Assembly: GCF_003254395.2 (NCBI RefSeq) | Contig: NC_037641.1 | Location: 7,121,001-7,185,000 of the forward strand | Reading direction: 5' to 3' | DNA: 64,000 nt | From: Apis mellifera | Lineage: Eukaryota > Arthropoda > Insecta > Hymenoptera > Apidae | Shown: positions 11,616-25,700 of the stretch, one piece after another | Position numbering within the stretch: position 1 is the first letter of the stretch | Layout: each line of letters opens with the position of its first letter | Notes under the pieces: model-generated | Database searches by the model: none | The model's input: the letters and a program-made list of their open reading frames with translations, nothing else | What the model was told of the DNA's origin: nothing | Translations under genes and position numbers: made by a program

Positions 11616-14600
11616 AAGATCCAATTATTGGAAGATTTTTTATTTTTTTTTTTTCTTTTAAACGAGTTAAAGAGAAGATTAATTGCGTTTAAATGTATAA
11701 ACTGCTAGTGCAGTGAAGTAATTACGCGGAATTGAAGCTTTGAAAATATATCGACAGGGCATTAATTAAGGAACGTGTTACAGTGAAGGTGTATCGATAT
11801 TATAAGATTACACTACATAATTTATTAGAAAATATTGATGAAGCTTTAATAATGAAATATGAGCGTAAGCTAATAATATTATTTAGTTGACAGCGTTTTT
11901 TTTAAACAAAAACTATGTTAAGAGAGATAAATATTTACAGAACAATTATTGTTAATTATTGTTAATTAAAGGAAAATTCAATTTTAATTTTTTAAATACG
12001 ATAATATATCGCAAATTATAGATTATTATTAAATACGTATACAATAGGTTATGCATAGATAATTAATTATTATTATCAGGCTTTGAAACATTTAATCCTT
12101 ATTGGATATTAATTAGCTCAAATTTACCTGGATGTTATAAATATGTGTCAATCATTTCGTTCTATTTCCCAATGAAATGAAAATAAACAAAATATTCATA
12201 ATCAAACCAAGATACTTTCTCTCCAATTTTTAAATATTTTATTATTCTTGATAAAATTTTTATTACAAATAGATGAAAGGAAAAAGTATTACATAACAAG
12301 TATAATTATTACTTTAATAAATCAATAGAATCATTGAATTTCAATAATGTCTTTCAATTTTACTAAATTGTTTGAAAATTCTGAAAAATCTTGCAGAAAA
12401 TATTTTCAAACGTGATGAAGATCTATTATGAAAACTAACATAATACCGCAATGTGAGTGTGTGTGCATTTAAAAAGATTTAAAGCTGACACTCGTTATAA
12501 CGCAAATTTAAAAAAATAGCTACCCATATTTCACTGCATACGAACGTTCTTATCTTTTTTTATTTCCATTATGACTCCATACACCAATTATCCTCCGCGT
12601 GCTCCCAATCCAGAATTTAGGGTACATAGTCCAAAATTTAGGTTCAGAGTTGTTCTAGCATCCAAAATTTTAAATTCACATTAAATTATAATCCAATTAG
12701 AAGAACGTGACGTGAACGTTCAGAAGAAAGGCATCCACTTTATTTTCTCGGATCTTTGAGAGGAAAAAAGTCACGATCGCAGAGTCTCGATTAAGATTGA
12801 AAAATTTACGTTTCGATTACTTTGGTTCACGATCGTTCCCTTCTCTTTTGGTTAATTAAGAATTAAGAAAAGCCAAAAGGCTTTCGAGTCATACGAGTTC
12901 CTCTCGTGAATAATAACTATTGTTACGAGTTTCGCGGGTATAATGGATCGTTTCGCGTGTTAAATATTTCCCGAAGGCGAATTTCGTCCCCCCAAAGGTA
13001 ATGTCTTTTGGCCTCAATACCGATCCGTCTTTGATACATGGCGGCGAGTTGGGCACGTTGGACAAATTTGGAGGGCGTGTAATAGCGATATCCGGGAAGT
13101 GGAAAGTTAATGGAACGTGGAAAATTGAAAAAGAAATGTGTATCTGTGTCTATTTACATTCGAACGAATCAAAGTGAGAATAAATTGTAAGATTGGAGAA
13201 TTAAGATTGCAAGATGATCAAAAAGATGATTTTTTCTGTTGAATTCGGTTGGAAGCCACGTTGATCGAAGTGAAGCGGGATAAAATGGGATGAAAAGTGA
13301 AAAGAAAAAAAAAAGAATTATGAAAATACGAAGGAAGAACGGTGATTTCAACTTCAAATATTTTTATCGTCCGCGGCGATAGTTTCAGATTGGTGGAAGA
13401 AAATAAAGTTTGATGGGAAAATCAATGGAAACTCTGTCCACGTGTGATAAAGTAAATAATTCTTCAAGTATTTTCGAATGTACTAGAAAACTTTTCTCAT
13501 TCTTTTGCTGGATCTCATTCGGATAACTATATATCTAACTTTTATCTTCGAAATTTCTTTCTTTCTTTCAAATCTTTGAAAATGATTCATATTATAAGAC
13601 TAATAGAATATTATTAATATTCTGTTAATGGATGTTATTATTACTTAAATTTACGAAATTTAATAAAAAAAATGATTGAATTATAAATTGCATCACGATG
13701 TTATAACTGGTCAAATAAACGTTCGCTAAATTTATTTCGTTGGAAATGTTTAATAATCAACAATTTGTATTTCTCATTTCACATGTATTGGATTAAAAAA
13801 ATATTCCTTTACACGTGGCACATGTGAAATTATATTTTTCCTTCGAATAAATTTTCCCGCGATATTCCAGAAAATTCATTTTCAACAATTAAGAAATCAG
13901 ATATTGTCGTTCCATTTATCTATTCGTGCGTTGATTGCGTAATTCTGGCTCTCGTTCCTTAATAATTGCTTATGGAATCGACGAGAAAAATTAAATCGAT
14001 GCAGCTTTACCCCTATCTGACAAAATATCAATTATGATTCATCTTAAAAAAAGGGACAAAAAAAAAAGACGAATGACCGAAAAAAGAAAGTTAAAAAGTT
14101 AAAGATTCGTGGATGATGGCAATTTGATAGATATATTCTGTAACTTTCCATCCTTTTCTTTTTTTTTCCTTTTTAACTTTCTTCTTTTTATCGAGCTTAT
14201 AATTTAATAAAATGGAAAATTTTCACCTCGAAATCTCTGGATATTTCGTTATCGGGATAAATTTTTCGAAATTTTTATCATAAAAGCAATATTTTATCTT
14301 ATATTAATATTTATTATGATTTAATTAGATTATTTTTATAATTAAATTAATTTATCTAGTTAATATATTTTCTAAAGTAAAATTGATTTATTTAATCTTC
14401 TTTCATATTTTACTCTTTCAATCATTTCCCCCATTTTTATCATTTTCTGTAAGAAATATTAAAATTTCTTACGGAAAAAATTTTATATCAATTTCTGTGT
14501 CCATCTTTCTTTATATTTGAAACAAGGATTCTCTTATTCCATTATTATGATTGCATATAACATTTTTCATTTTCCAATTTCAATTATAATTAAAATATAA

Positions 14601-16679
14601 TTGAAAAAATAGATATGCATTGGTATTTTAATTTGTTATTTTATCATATTGTGAATCAAAACTCCAATCAAACGTTACCGCATATTGCATGCCGTATTTT
14701 TCCATCGAGAGAACGAGAAAAAGTTATTTACGTAGCAGGAAATTGCACGATCCCTGAACTGTTTGAAAGAATAACAAAAAACAATTAGAAACTTAAGCTT
14801 TGAAGTGACAATTGAAAACGAGCTAGACGTTAATATCACGGCCTGACTACAAGGATCTGCTTCTACTGTTACGCGCCACGTATACGTTGCGCGTAAACTA
14901 TCCAGGATGTTTGCTTTCTACCTTCCTCCCTTCGTGACCACACAACAATCGCGTGTTGCTTTCACAGATAATGCAAAGATTTAAACAACGTTCTTCGCGT
15001 TATGGTGTCAAAACGTGATTACAAATCTTGCGAAGAAAATTATTTTCAGAGATTAAAACAACGTACGATAGTTTAAAAAAGTGAACAAATTTCTTTCTGC
15101 GAAAAATAAATATTTTTAACCAAACGTATCATGTTTGCCCAATATTAAGCTGTTCTACTTATATCACAGAATATTACATCGCTGTTTTATTTATAAATTA
15201 TTTATAAATTATCGAAGAAAATTTTTTTCACGAAATACTAACATTTCCAATTAACTAATTCGAATCAATTATAACAGTTTAACAAAAATTTTATTCCCTG
15301 CTCTACGATATATAACAATTCCATCAAAATGAATAAGAAAATCCAACGCCATCGTTCTCGCGAATTCCATAAAATTCATAAAATCTTTACAAATAGTTTC
15401 CAAACAGAATTTATCTTACGTTTTCCATCTCGCAATCTCAGAAATTCGAGGTACACGAGGAATTTTCGTTGGAAAATTTCGAGCATAGAAACTCACCGAG
15501 ACGAAACGTTGAAACCGAACATTTCTTCGTTAGTTGTTTCACGACGCTGCTGAACTTTTTGTCCCACGCCCGCGTTCTCCATAAGCGTTCTCCTCCGCAA
15601 GCCTTCCCTCGATGCACCCTCTCGTGCACGGCACGTGAAAGGGGACGTGGCACGTTTACGCTTCATCTTCGTCGCACGAAAATTCTCACCGTCGACGATA
15701 CAAGCGTCCTTCTGAATAAATTCGACGCGTTTGCCCCCGCGCCTTTAATAACAATTTCTAGCCGAAACCTTGCCAGAGACGCGACTATGCTATTTTTGAA
15801 CCAGTGAATGGAGTAATTACTGGCGGAAAATTTCATTTCCGATGGCAAACAACTCCGACACTCTCGTAATTTCATCGTCTCTTAGATCTCTCTTTCTCTC
15901 TCTCTCGCGTCAGTTTGTTGGTTTAGATGGAAGGAGTTATTGGAAGAATATGCGTTCAGTGAATGTTCGTAGATTGTAATTTTGAACTTTAATCGTCGCG
16001 ATTCTTGTTTTTCGATGTTGGCTTCCGAAGTTGATTTAATATCGACGATTAAACAATTCGTTTGATTTAAAAGGAAATATATGAATATTCTTTAATTTCT
16101 TTCTCTTTCTTTTTTCTGAAAAACAACTTGGTAGTATAGTTAAGAGATTTGTTCTCGTTCCTTCCCTTCGTAATCACGTTTCAACGTGTAATTTTCTTAT
16201 ACGGCGCTGTAAGTAGTATAACTCCGCGACTTTTCGCATTCCAACTTTTACGCGTTAACTTCGAAATTACGCGGGATATATAAAAAGTTTTTACACGTCT
16301 ATAAAAGCTACCGCTTTATTTATTGCTTCAATTACACGACTCTTAGCGTCCCCTTATAATAATACAATGTAACGTAACGATTAGATCGGGTGTTTATTCG
16401 ATTTTATTTTTTATCTGCCAAAGAAATGAAATTTAAAATCTCCTCGAACGAAACATGTACGTACATTTTCAATAATAACGAATCGTCGAATAAATTGAAA
16501 CGAATTCACGCGACGACAATAATGAAAATGTACAACATACAACGAGATAAAATACAACTTCTTCATCCAAACGGGGATTCGACCGAACCCACGAATCGAA
16601 ATCCATTTCACGAATCCATCACGTATTCCAAACTCTTAACAAGAAATTAATTGCCACACGTCGAAGAGAAACCCCTGCA

Positions 16680-17290
16680 AAGCGCCATCTACGATCCCAC
16701 CGACCGAATCCAACCAATTTAATCCGTCTCTCCCCCGATTCCTTTCACGCGGTTAACAGGACGCGATCTTTCCGCCCCGCTGGATCAACCCCTGCCCACG
16801 ATCGCACCCCGTACAATGGCCAAGAAATATATTCGACGCCTTCTATCTCGATATATTCACGGACAGATCGCATTTCGGGCCCACGGGCACGGAAATAGCT
16901 TTCATATTTTCGTATCGAAAAATCGCGGCAGGTTTAAAGGTCGATCCCTTTACGAGCCTCGTCACCCGAAACGCTTTCCCTTCCCTTCCTTTCCTCCCCC
17001 TCCTCCTCCTCCTCCTTCTCTTTCGCGGCGCCCTTTTTCCGCGAAAGGATGAAAGTCGCCCAAAGCCATTTGCCGTGGCGCGCTTTGGCAAATTGTACGC
17101 TACATCTGGAGCTCTGTCGCACCACGCTCTGCAAGCACAAAGCGCAATTTCTTGCGTACATAGGACGTATGCACACAGACACACGCGGGGTTGTACACGC
17201 GGAAAATTATTTTTGGCGCGGGGAATACGCGGTTTGGTGGCATTTGTTAGCTCGTGCGTGGTTGCACGTGCGGCGACACGATTAATGATC
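16680..17290. promoter_or_regulatory. GC/CpG-rich island
   Basis: A GC-rich block with a (CCT)n-like tract around 16990-17020 and CpG-rich sequence after it. Open frames of 78-115 codons overlap on both strands, giving Arg/Pro-rich or Cys/His-containing peptides with no recognisable domain. I see no splice-site pair that would make it an exon joining the downstream gene. It could be a promoter, an untranslated exon or an enhancer. Confidence 0.25.
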
Positions 17291-19599
17291 GTCTCTCCCT
17301 TGGAAAATTATCACTGTGGATCTTTTGTGGATCTTTTATGGATCAGTGGAAATATAGGTTTTATATGTTTTTTTTTTTTTTGGAAAAAGAATTATTCGTT
17401 GGATAGAAATGTCAGCTTGTGAAGGCGAGTAATCGTTGAAAGAAAGAGAGAGAGAGAATTCTTGATTGAGTTTGGTTTTTTTTTAAACGAAGTGGATGAT
17501 CGAAAGTATATAATCTTCTGTGAGATATTGAAAACACTTAATAACCTTCATTCGAATGAAAAATTTTTTACTCTCTTCCCTTAATGTCAAAGGTGAAAGA
17601 TAATCGAAAAAAATTATTTTTGAAGTATTTTGATTATCACAGTCTTTATACATCATCGAATGAAATTAAAATAGAGATAGAGTTATTTCATCAACACGAT
17701 TTTGAAAGATTCGATAACGATCCATTTTCGAAAACTTTCTGAAAGGAAAAGATCGTAACAAAATATTTTCAAAGGGAGATAATATTGGAACCGCTTCATA
17801 AATTTAATAGAGTTTGCGGTTGGGCACGACGTTTTTCTTCTCGATTGAACGGTCCATTTGTCTTCAAAGTTCGCGTGTTTTCGTCCATCGCAATTTCTCT
17901 CCCGGAATTCTTATTCAAGGATCATCTTCCACACATTGGCGCCTCTGCGAGTGGATTAAACTTGTTATTCCAAAAAGCTTCGAAAGGGATTGTAAATAAC
18001 ACCTTTAAAGGAACTCAATAATATCCTTTCCAATCACTCGTTTCGAAACGAAACATTCTCCCCCCTTTTTACATTTTCAAAATTTCATAATTATTAAATC
18101 ACTAGAAATTCTATTAACTAAACGTTAGAGTTTAAAGTTCATCGTGGAAATATCTTCGATTATTTTTTATTCGCTTGTCGATACCGCAATTTCCAGCAAA
18201 ATGCAATATATCTATCTCGTGATTAATGGTAGACGAAATTCTTGACAATTTTAACCGTTGGATTTTCTGTCAAACGCATCAAAGGACCATTAAAATCTAA
18301 TTTTTACTACTTAATCATCCAACTTGCACGTCGCTAGTTATTGGAGAAGAGAAACGTTCTGAACTGGGAACAATAAATTTCAATTTCCATTAGGACATTC
18401 CTTGTTTCCGTGAAACATGTGCCAACTTAATACTAATACACGCGTTATAAATTTTGATTCGCAATGCAATCCACGATCCATAAATAATTCCTTTTATAAG
18501 AAAATATTATAAAAATATTTAAATTATCGATACGTATAGATTATCGAACAGATAATCATTTCAAGTATTCTCTAAGTATTTCCAACGATATTATTAAACT
18601 AATTAATAAATAAAATTACCAATGACAAATCGTCAGTTACAATTTCAACGTTATAAAAAAATTGAAACGTAAATTGTGTTTCGCGATCGATAAATTTTCG
18701 ATTTTTAAAAAAAGAAGAAACAGAAACGGTTCGCGTTGAAAAGAAAAATTTCATTCCACGCTTCCAATTCATTTTTTTTTTTTTGCATTTCCAGAATCAC
18801 ATCCAGAACCTTCGTTTTGAATCGCATTTTGCGAAACGTTGTGAATTATATACCAGTCCCAATGGAGGGATTGTTTTATTTAAAACGCGCATCGCTCGCG
18901 TAAGAAATCTCTTGGATGCATACCGATGTTACCATCATCGTTCGTAACAAACGTAAATACACTTGATGGCCGAGTAATACGCCCCTCTGCGAGAGCATTC
19001 GAGCAGAAGTGAATCACGGGGTATGAGTAATTCGCGAAAAACAGGGATTTACGGTGTTCCAATGCATTCACGCACGGGTTGTAAATGACGATTTAGTCGG
19101 ATATTTTTCATGGTATTTTTAATCGGGGGAAAGATTATTTTATTTCATATTTTGAAAATATTTTCATTAAATTTAATCGCTTTTTCGTTTCATCGATTAC
19201 GATTTACGTATGGCAGTTATTATTTTGATTCTAAATTGCAAACTCCAAATGGAAGAAATTACAATTTTTTAACGATTATTATCAATTATTGAGTTGAATT
19301 AGAAAAAGGAATTGTACACATTGTATTTCTATTTATCTCGACGTTAATTGAAAATCGAGGTTTATAAATCGGGGGACGAGTCATAGAGGAAGAATCGAGA
19401 TAAATTAGCAGACTCAAAATGCGAAAACGAAATGTTAAATCTATTTATATTCTCTCAAATTGGATAAATTAAACGTTGATTAAATCCAGTTGCAAATCAG
19501 CTTGCGTAATAAAGTTTCATCTTTCTGTTTGTTTTTTAAAATTTCGAAAATTAAAAGAAAATTCAAAGAAAATAAAAGGAAAAATGAAGGAAATGGAGG

Positions 19600-20140
19600 A
19601 ACACCCTACAAATTCAGATACACAACTTGACAAAAAAATTGTGAATTAATAATTACTTTTAGAGTTTCTACCTTCTATAATTTTTGACCTTCACATTTCG
19701 TTCTACTCGAGGAAAAAATTCAGAAGGAAAAAAAAGAAAAAAAAGAAAAAAGTCAGAAGTACCTCATAAACTCGAGTACAAACTAGACTCTCAGTCTCAA
19801 CATTCTACCTTCTACCACTTCTATCTTTACTCTTCTTTTTAATTACAAACAAAGAAAAAGAGAGAGAAAAAAGAAAAAATAAAAAAAAAATTTATAAATT
19901 CAAATACACAGATTCTATAACAAAATTCTTACTTATTCATTAATTTCATTTTATGAGCTCTATCTTTTCTTTATTTCACTTCCATCTTCACTCTTTTCTT
20001 CGATGAAGAATCAAGGATCAAAGATCATTTCATGGATTCAAATGCAATACACATATAAAAATCGATATAATTATTTATTCATTTGAATTCTTTATGTTCT
20101 CCACCTCTTCTTCTTCAAAGAAGAAGTATTTTATAAATTA
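19600..20140. repeat. Degenerate tandem repeat, about 4 units of 130-160 bp
   Basis: Four successive diverged units begin near 19605, 19762, 19890 and 20028. Each starts with an AAATTCAGATACACA-like or CTCGAGTACAAA-like element. Each then has a CT-rich segment related to TTCTACCTTCTA or CACTTCCATCTTCACTC, ending before an A/G-rich stretch. The pattern is a shared order of elements rather than high identity, so the array appears old. Confidence 0.45.
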
Positions 20141-20339
20141 TTGCAAATTAATCAGAATAATTCAACAATTAAATTATTAATACTTCCAATTTCTTATTCG
20201 AATCAAATCATCATCAAACCGAATCAAAAAACAAAGACGAAAAGCTTTCCCCTCTGGTTCGGAATTAATTTTGAAAACAGGGAAGGAGGGGAGGCAAATC
20301 TGCATATTCAAATACTACCATTTCTAAACGGGGAGGGAA

Positions 20340-20700
20340 GGGATGATATTTGAACAGGAATCGACGCGAGCGGGGCGAGCGTAAACCGTTAGATTGAAAA
20401 GCAACAAGCATGGAAATTGGCCATGTCCGATATACCGATTCGTTTCAGTTAATTTGTTGCCATTTTATTCGGATCGAAGGCAAACGGGGAAGGAACGGTC
20501 GACAATGGCCTAGGCGGGATTGGGAACAAGGCCGAATTCGTGGCCGGCTGGTGAAAATAACGTTAAATAAATAAAAACAGAGGCTGGTTTATTCGACGAG
20601 TTGCGCAACTACTCTGCTGCAAAATTAACGAATTCGCGTGCACGGGGGCCGGGACTCTATCGATTTAGTTTCGGATATTTCTCTCGAAAGCGAAAATTCT
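20340..20700. promoter_or_regulatory. GC-rich island, possible cis-regulatory element
   Basis: Balanced-composition sequence embedded in AT-rich DNA, with no open frame worth calling. Just after it, ACGGGG (20706-20711) and CCCCGT (20719-20724) form a small perfect stem followed by a T run. Intronic islands of this kind in insects are often enhancers. No specific factor can be named from the sequence. Confidence 0.2.
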
Positions 20701-22419
20701 GTAGTACGGGGATGAAAACCCCGTTTTTTCACCGGTGGACGTATGAAAGATAATCCCTTTCATTCCCATGTATCAGGACGTGCCCCGAATGTTTATGCGG
20801 ATAGAAATATAAAAAAAAAATAAAAAATATATATATATATTCGTTCCTTGGAAAAATTCCAGTCCAAACAGCTCCATCTATTTTCGATCGTAAAAATATT
20901 GAAATAGCCGCCGCGAAATAAAATATGTGTAATACCTGTCCAGTGTGCAGCTGGTGTGTTGTAATCAGGGAAAATTATACGAAACGTCGATATATCGCGT
21001 TGGTAATAATAACAAAACGTTTAATAAATTAATGCGACTGCTGTAGGAACGTGTGTGTTTCCATTGTTCCCGAACATTTGCTTTCTTCTTGGTGTTGGTA
21101 GGAAATCGTGTTTCATTTTGGACGGATATGGCAGTGTAAAGATTGTTCTGTCGATGAGCCATTTTGAAAAACAAAAGGATAATTTCGATGATAAATTCGG
21201 ATTATAGAATTACTAATATATATACGTTATATACACGCTAATTAAGAATATGTGGAATATCCTAATTAGTAACATGTTGTATAAATGAATTAAAAAAAAA
21301 AAAGGAATACTTGAAAATGGCTTAAAATTGGGAGAAAGAGAGAGATGTGTTCCTTTGACAATATTTCGTAGCCGACTTACGTAATTTAGAGAAAAAACTT
21401 GGACGTCGAAACGACCAAGAATCCGGCTCTCTCGTTCGAGTGAAACGGCAATTATATGTATTCCAAAAGAACAGAGAGTGGATTCTCTGCGGACAAACGT
21501 ATGTAAAGTACGATAGGAAGAAAGTAAAGGAAATTCTTACGTGATCGTGGCACACTTGCGAGGATAAAGCACTTTGGAATTTCGCTACTTCCTCCAAGAC
21601 GCGCAGAACAAGAAAGTCGCGAAGATATTGAGGCGAAGATAAGAAGGAAGGGGGTATACGAGGTTCTTACGTTTTTTAATTTAAATTCTTCAAACATATA
21701 ACCTATTTCTTTGCATAAATCGCAAAGAAATTACGGAAGCGTACAGGGAAAAGAACTTTTCTTCGTTACAACGATGAGATTAAAATCTTAAATGAATTTT
21801 TACGTTGCGAAAAATCGGGAAAGAAAGATTGAAGAAAGTTGAAATATTACGGATTGCAGTGATGCGTTCGTGAATTTATCACGGTGTCAAAAAATTTTAT
21901 ATATTTTATACTCGATCCCGAATTTATCACCTTCCTTAAATTATTCCAAAATATTTCAAAAAAGTTTATTACATAGCGCATTACACATCGAGTCACAATT
22001 TTAAATAGTTTCACTTTATTTCTCTCTGTAACTGTCTCGTTCCACTTGTCAAATCACGTTCGACCCATTCATTGATCATTCCACTTATCTGCCGGACCTA
22101 CTCGATAATTGGTTTGTACTACTCGTTTAACTCGTAACGAACACACTCGATCTAGATTTCACTTAAACAACAATTATTTACAAACGATTATTTATTCATC
22201 ATACGTAACTACTATCGTTATTCAGTAAAAAGAAAAGTAAATGCTAGTTCGAAAATCATTGTTTGGAAATCAATCTTAAATACCATAGACTTTTTTTTCG
22301 ATATTCAAACTTGTCGGAAGGAAAGACGCGTAAATTGGTCGGCCTGTTACCGACTCGATTCGAAGATTCGTTCCCGTAACGAGAGTGGATCAATATCGAT
22401 TTCTAATATCGATTCGAGC

Positions 22420-22757
22420 TTTTTTACATTCAGGAATCGGCCGGTTTTTCATCGCGGAAAACGGGGGTTGGAATCTTGGCCGCGTTGGAAGGGGAGGGGA
22501 GATTTTTATCGACGAAAGCAGCTTGCCTTGTTACATGCTCGCCCGATACCGGCGAGGAGATTAAATCCCGGGAAATTGTTAAATCACTAGCCGCTTTGAC
22601 GCAACGGATCACAGGATAATAAAAGCCGCTTTCCAAGGATGGAATTCTCTGGCGGCCGGTTCGCGAAACGACGACGAGGGTTGAGTCTCGTTGAATTATG
22701 CGAGAGATTCTCTGGCTTTCTCTTGTACAGAGAGACAGAGAGAGAGAGAGAGAGAGG
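22420..22757. promoter_or_regulatory. GC-rich island ending in an (AG)n tract
   Basis: The island at 22420-22680 contains several CpG-rich words and GCCGGT/CCGGTT elements. It is followed by an (AG) tract at 22737-22757. No exon with a credible acceptor and donor is seen. Confidence 0.2.
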
Positions 22758-25700
22758 AGAAAGAATGCAGATACAGTTTCAGAATTTCAGGGAGTCGTGA
22801 AAGGGACAAGTAATATTAATAAACGTACACGTGAAAATTGATTGCTCGAAGCGGGGGAGGACGATGAGAACATTGCTGCAATTTATGCAGTGAAATTGTG
22901 ATTCTCCAAAGTGAATTCTTCTTGTATTCGTTTACAGGGAAAGGGAATTGCAAAGAAATGTTTCGTATCAAAGGAGGGACGATAGTTCTGATATTATTTT
23001 TGAGAATGTAACGATTTGTTAATTAGTATAATTCCAAGATAAATAATCCAAGATCTCTGGTATGCTTGAATTTACGATATAAAATTTTTCTTCAAAAATT
23101 TGAATGAAAAGCCAAAAAGTTCATTATAAAGGTATTATTGCAAGATCCAGTTTCTCCCCTTTCGTTTCACTTTGCAAACTTTTTAATTCTTCCCTTGGCA
23201 TTAATTCTTAAGACAAAGAAATACGCGAATCTTTTCAATTCAGGGACAATTAGCATCCTTTTATGTCAGCCTGGCAAGAAAAAATTTTCTTCTCGCAACA
23301 TTTCCTTGATAAAATTATAATTCTTCGAGGGATACGTCTAACCTTATCTACGCGTTTACAGCATACGAGCAGAGAGAAAGAGGAGGGGGAGGGAAATTTG
23401 CTTTGTTCGTTGAAAACCGAATCAGTTTAGGCAAACGGTGTTTCGCTTCGAGATTTCCATAGATTTTCGTTTCTCTTTCGTTAACGCGTTGACCTCATTT
23501 CCATCCTTTTGTCCAATCCTTTTTAAGTTTAATCCTCCGCGTTTTTTTTTAATCCACCACGAGCATCTTCTCGATGGCGAACAAATTGTTGCGACAGAAA
23601 GGAAGAAAGAGAAAAGAGAGGGAAAGGAAAAGGAAAAGGAAAAGTGGGTCGAGTATCCAGTGGACCCAGTGTCTGTAACGAACATGAAAGTAAGTTTTGC
23701 CGGTAACGAACGACTGATTAATGACGATAAAAAGCAACGCACGAAAGCCCCTCGTGTAAACTTTTCCATTTACCATTGTGCATCCAGAATGAATCCGTAC
23801 TTCGATCGCACGCGTTCGTTTCTCCATCTCCTTTCAAATTATACCACTTTAATCCGGAACAAAAGATTCCTGCTCCTGCATTGTAACGATAAAATGTTAG
23901 AAACTGTGCGAAGGTTTATTTATTATTCCCTCGGACTAAGATTCATTAATAATGGCTGGGGCAAATTCATTTAGAATCTTTATTAATTGAAAAGAAGAAA
24001 TTCGTACGGAAGAAATTTTATGCAATTCTATTTTGCTCACCGGTTGTCGAATTTATTATTTACTTGTTCTATATATATTCGTCACTTCGAAGCGTGATAT
24101 ATTTCGAGAGAATTAATTCAGCGTCAGAATTTTATCGTTGCAACGTACGAACATGCATAAATCATTGTTCCGTTTATGGAAGAAATATGAACAAAATGTC
24201 AATAATATAATGCATTGATGTATGGAATGTATCGATCCACGCCACGTCCTTTGAACTTTCCCGCTTGATCCTTTCCTGTCGTTAATAAAAATTTTCCACG
24301 TTCAAGAAAAATAGTTAATTATTTTTCTGTCGAGTATTTTAACGAAAGTATTATCGTATTGAGGATTGATCAAGGATTAATACGTCTTATTTTATATCCT
24401 CTTACGACTATGACAGACTCGTGTACATTTATTTTCTTCCTTAACCACTTTACTTTTTTCCACCTGCGTGATGTAATTTTCTATAAATTCTCTATTTCTT
24501 CCTACTTTTAGCTAGGGGAAGCATTTTTCATCAACCAAGAAGATTTTAGAGTCTCCGGCCACTAGCTTCATTTATTACGGTCCTCCGGAGGATCCTTAGT
24601 GTCACGATGGTGATTCTTTCAAGATAATGTTATTTCGTCACATTTCTTCCTACATTCTCTTCCACCAGGAGTTTCGAAATAATTTTATTCGAAAAATATA
24701 ATATAATTTTACCTATCGTTGCGCGAAATTTTTAAAAATACCAAAGAAAATGAATTTCGAAATATTAAATTTCAAAAATTTCTAAAAATTTGAACGTCTT
24801 CTTGAAACAATATTATTTGCAATATTATTTATTAACCTAACATGATTAACCTATTGGCGATAATCCACGTAAAAAGAAAGGAATACTCGTGGAAAAATTT
24901 ACAATAATAGAATAAGATTATTATAATATTCCAAGTAAGAAAACAAGTTTCCATTTTTTCTTCTCGCTTTAATTAAACTCAGAGCTCTAAATATTCTCCC
25001 ATCGGTACGACGTTATTTATAAGATCGCGGAATAAAGTTTGGCTAGAGAACTATCTGAGAGCAGAATTACAGAAACTGCCCAGTTCTCCTCCAAGTTTCC
25101 TTAATCCTTCGAATTATAGTCGAAACGGTTTCGAAACAAAGAATTTGAAAATTACATCCTTCATTTTTTTTTCTTTCGAACGCCGAATGATCCATCCATA
25201 CGGGTTGTAATGAATTCCGTGGGAAAATAAATAAATACGGGAACGAAAGTCGATTCGGTATTGACGTTTCATTCGTTTCAGTTTGTCGCCCGATTCTCGT
25301 GGGTGGGAAAGAAGCAAGACGTACGATCGGCAAAGTTTCATTTTCTCCTCCGTGGAGGATAAAACGAAAATTTCCACATCGATACCTCTCGAGGGTGGCG
25401 AGTGTTTTCGAGTTAAAGGGAAAGGGGAGGAACTTTCGAACCGTACGATAAATATGGAAATCAGACGATCCTAACGTGGGCTACGACTACTTGGAAGAAG
25501 TATAAAAATGCAAACTTTCGAGAAGAAAAAGAAAAAAAAGAAAGAAAGAAAGAAAGGACGATGAAAATAAAACGATGGTTATTCTTAATTTATACGAGAA
25601 ACTTAACGCGATTAAGAATCATTTTCCGTGTTTGGGAGAAATTTTGCTCCCCCTGCTCGTGCACTATAATTGGATATCTCGTTAAAACGTAGAGCTTTGT

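Larger units (their letters stand above)
8276..16679. other. AT-rich non-coding stretch with one regulatory-like island
   Basis: Apart from the separately listed island at 9590-9830 and a decayed duplication at 11410-11615, I see only AT-rich sequence, poly-A/T runs and short chance open frames. A moderately GC-richer patch at about 15540-15800 has open frames on both strands without recognisable product. Confidence 0.55.

Noticed and set aside
20706..20724. Six-bp perfect stem followed by a T run, resembling a bacterial terminator
   Set aside because: The window is eukaryotic and there is no adjacent transcription unit; small stems of this type are expected by chance.
21129..21150. TGGCAGTGT word resembling the 5' end of miR-34
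   Set aside because: Only the first nine bases agree, the rest differs, and I see no convincing precursor hairpin.
23438..23974. 178-codon plus-strand open frame
   Set aside because: No recognisable domain; a Lys/Glu run comes from a GGAAA repeat, there is an overlapping 115-codon minus-strand frame, and no splice context.
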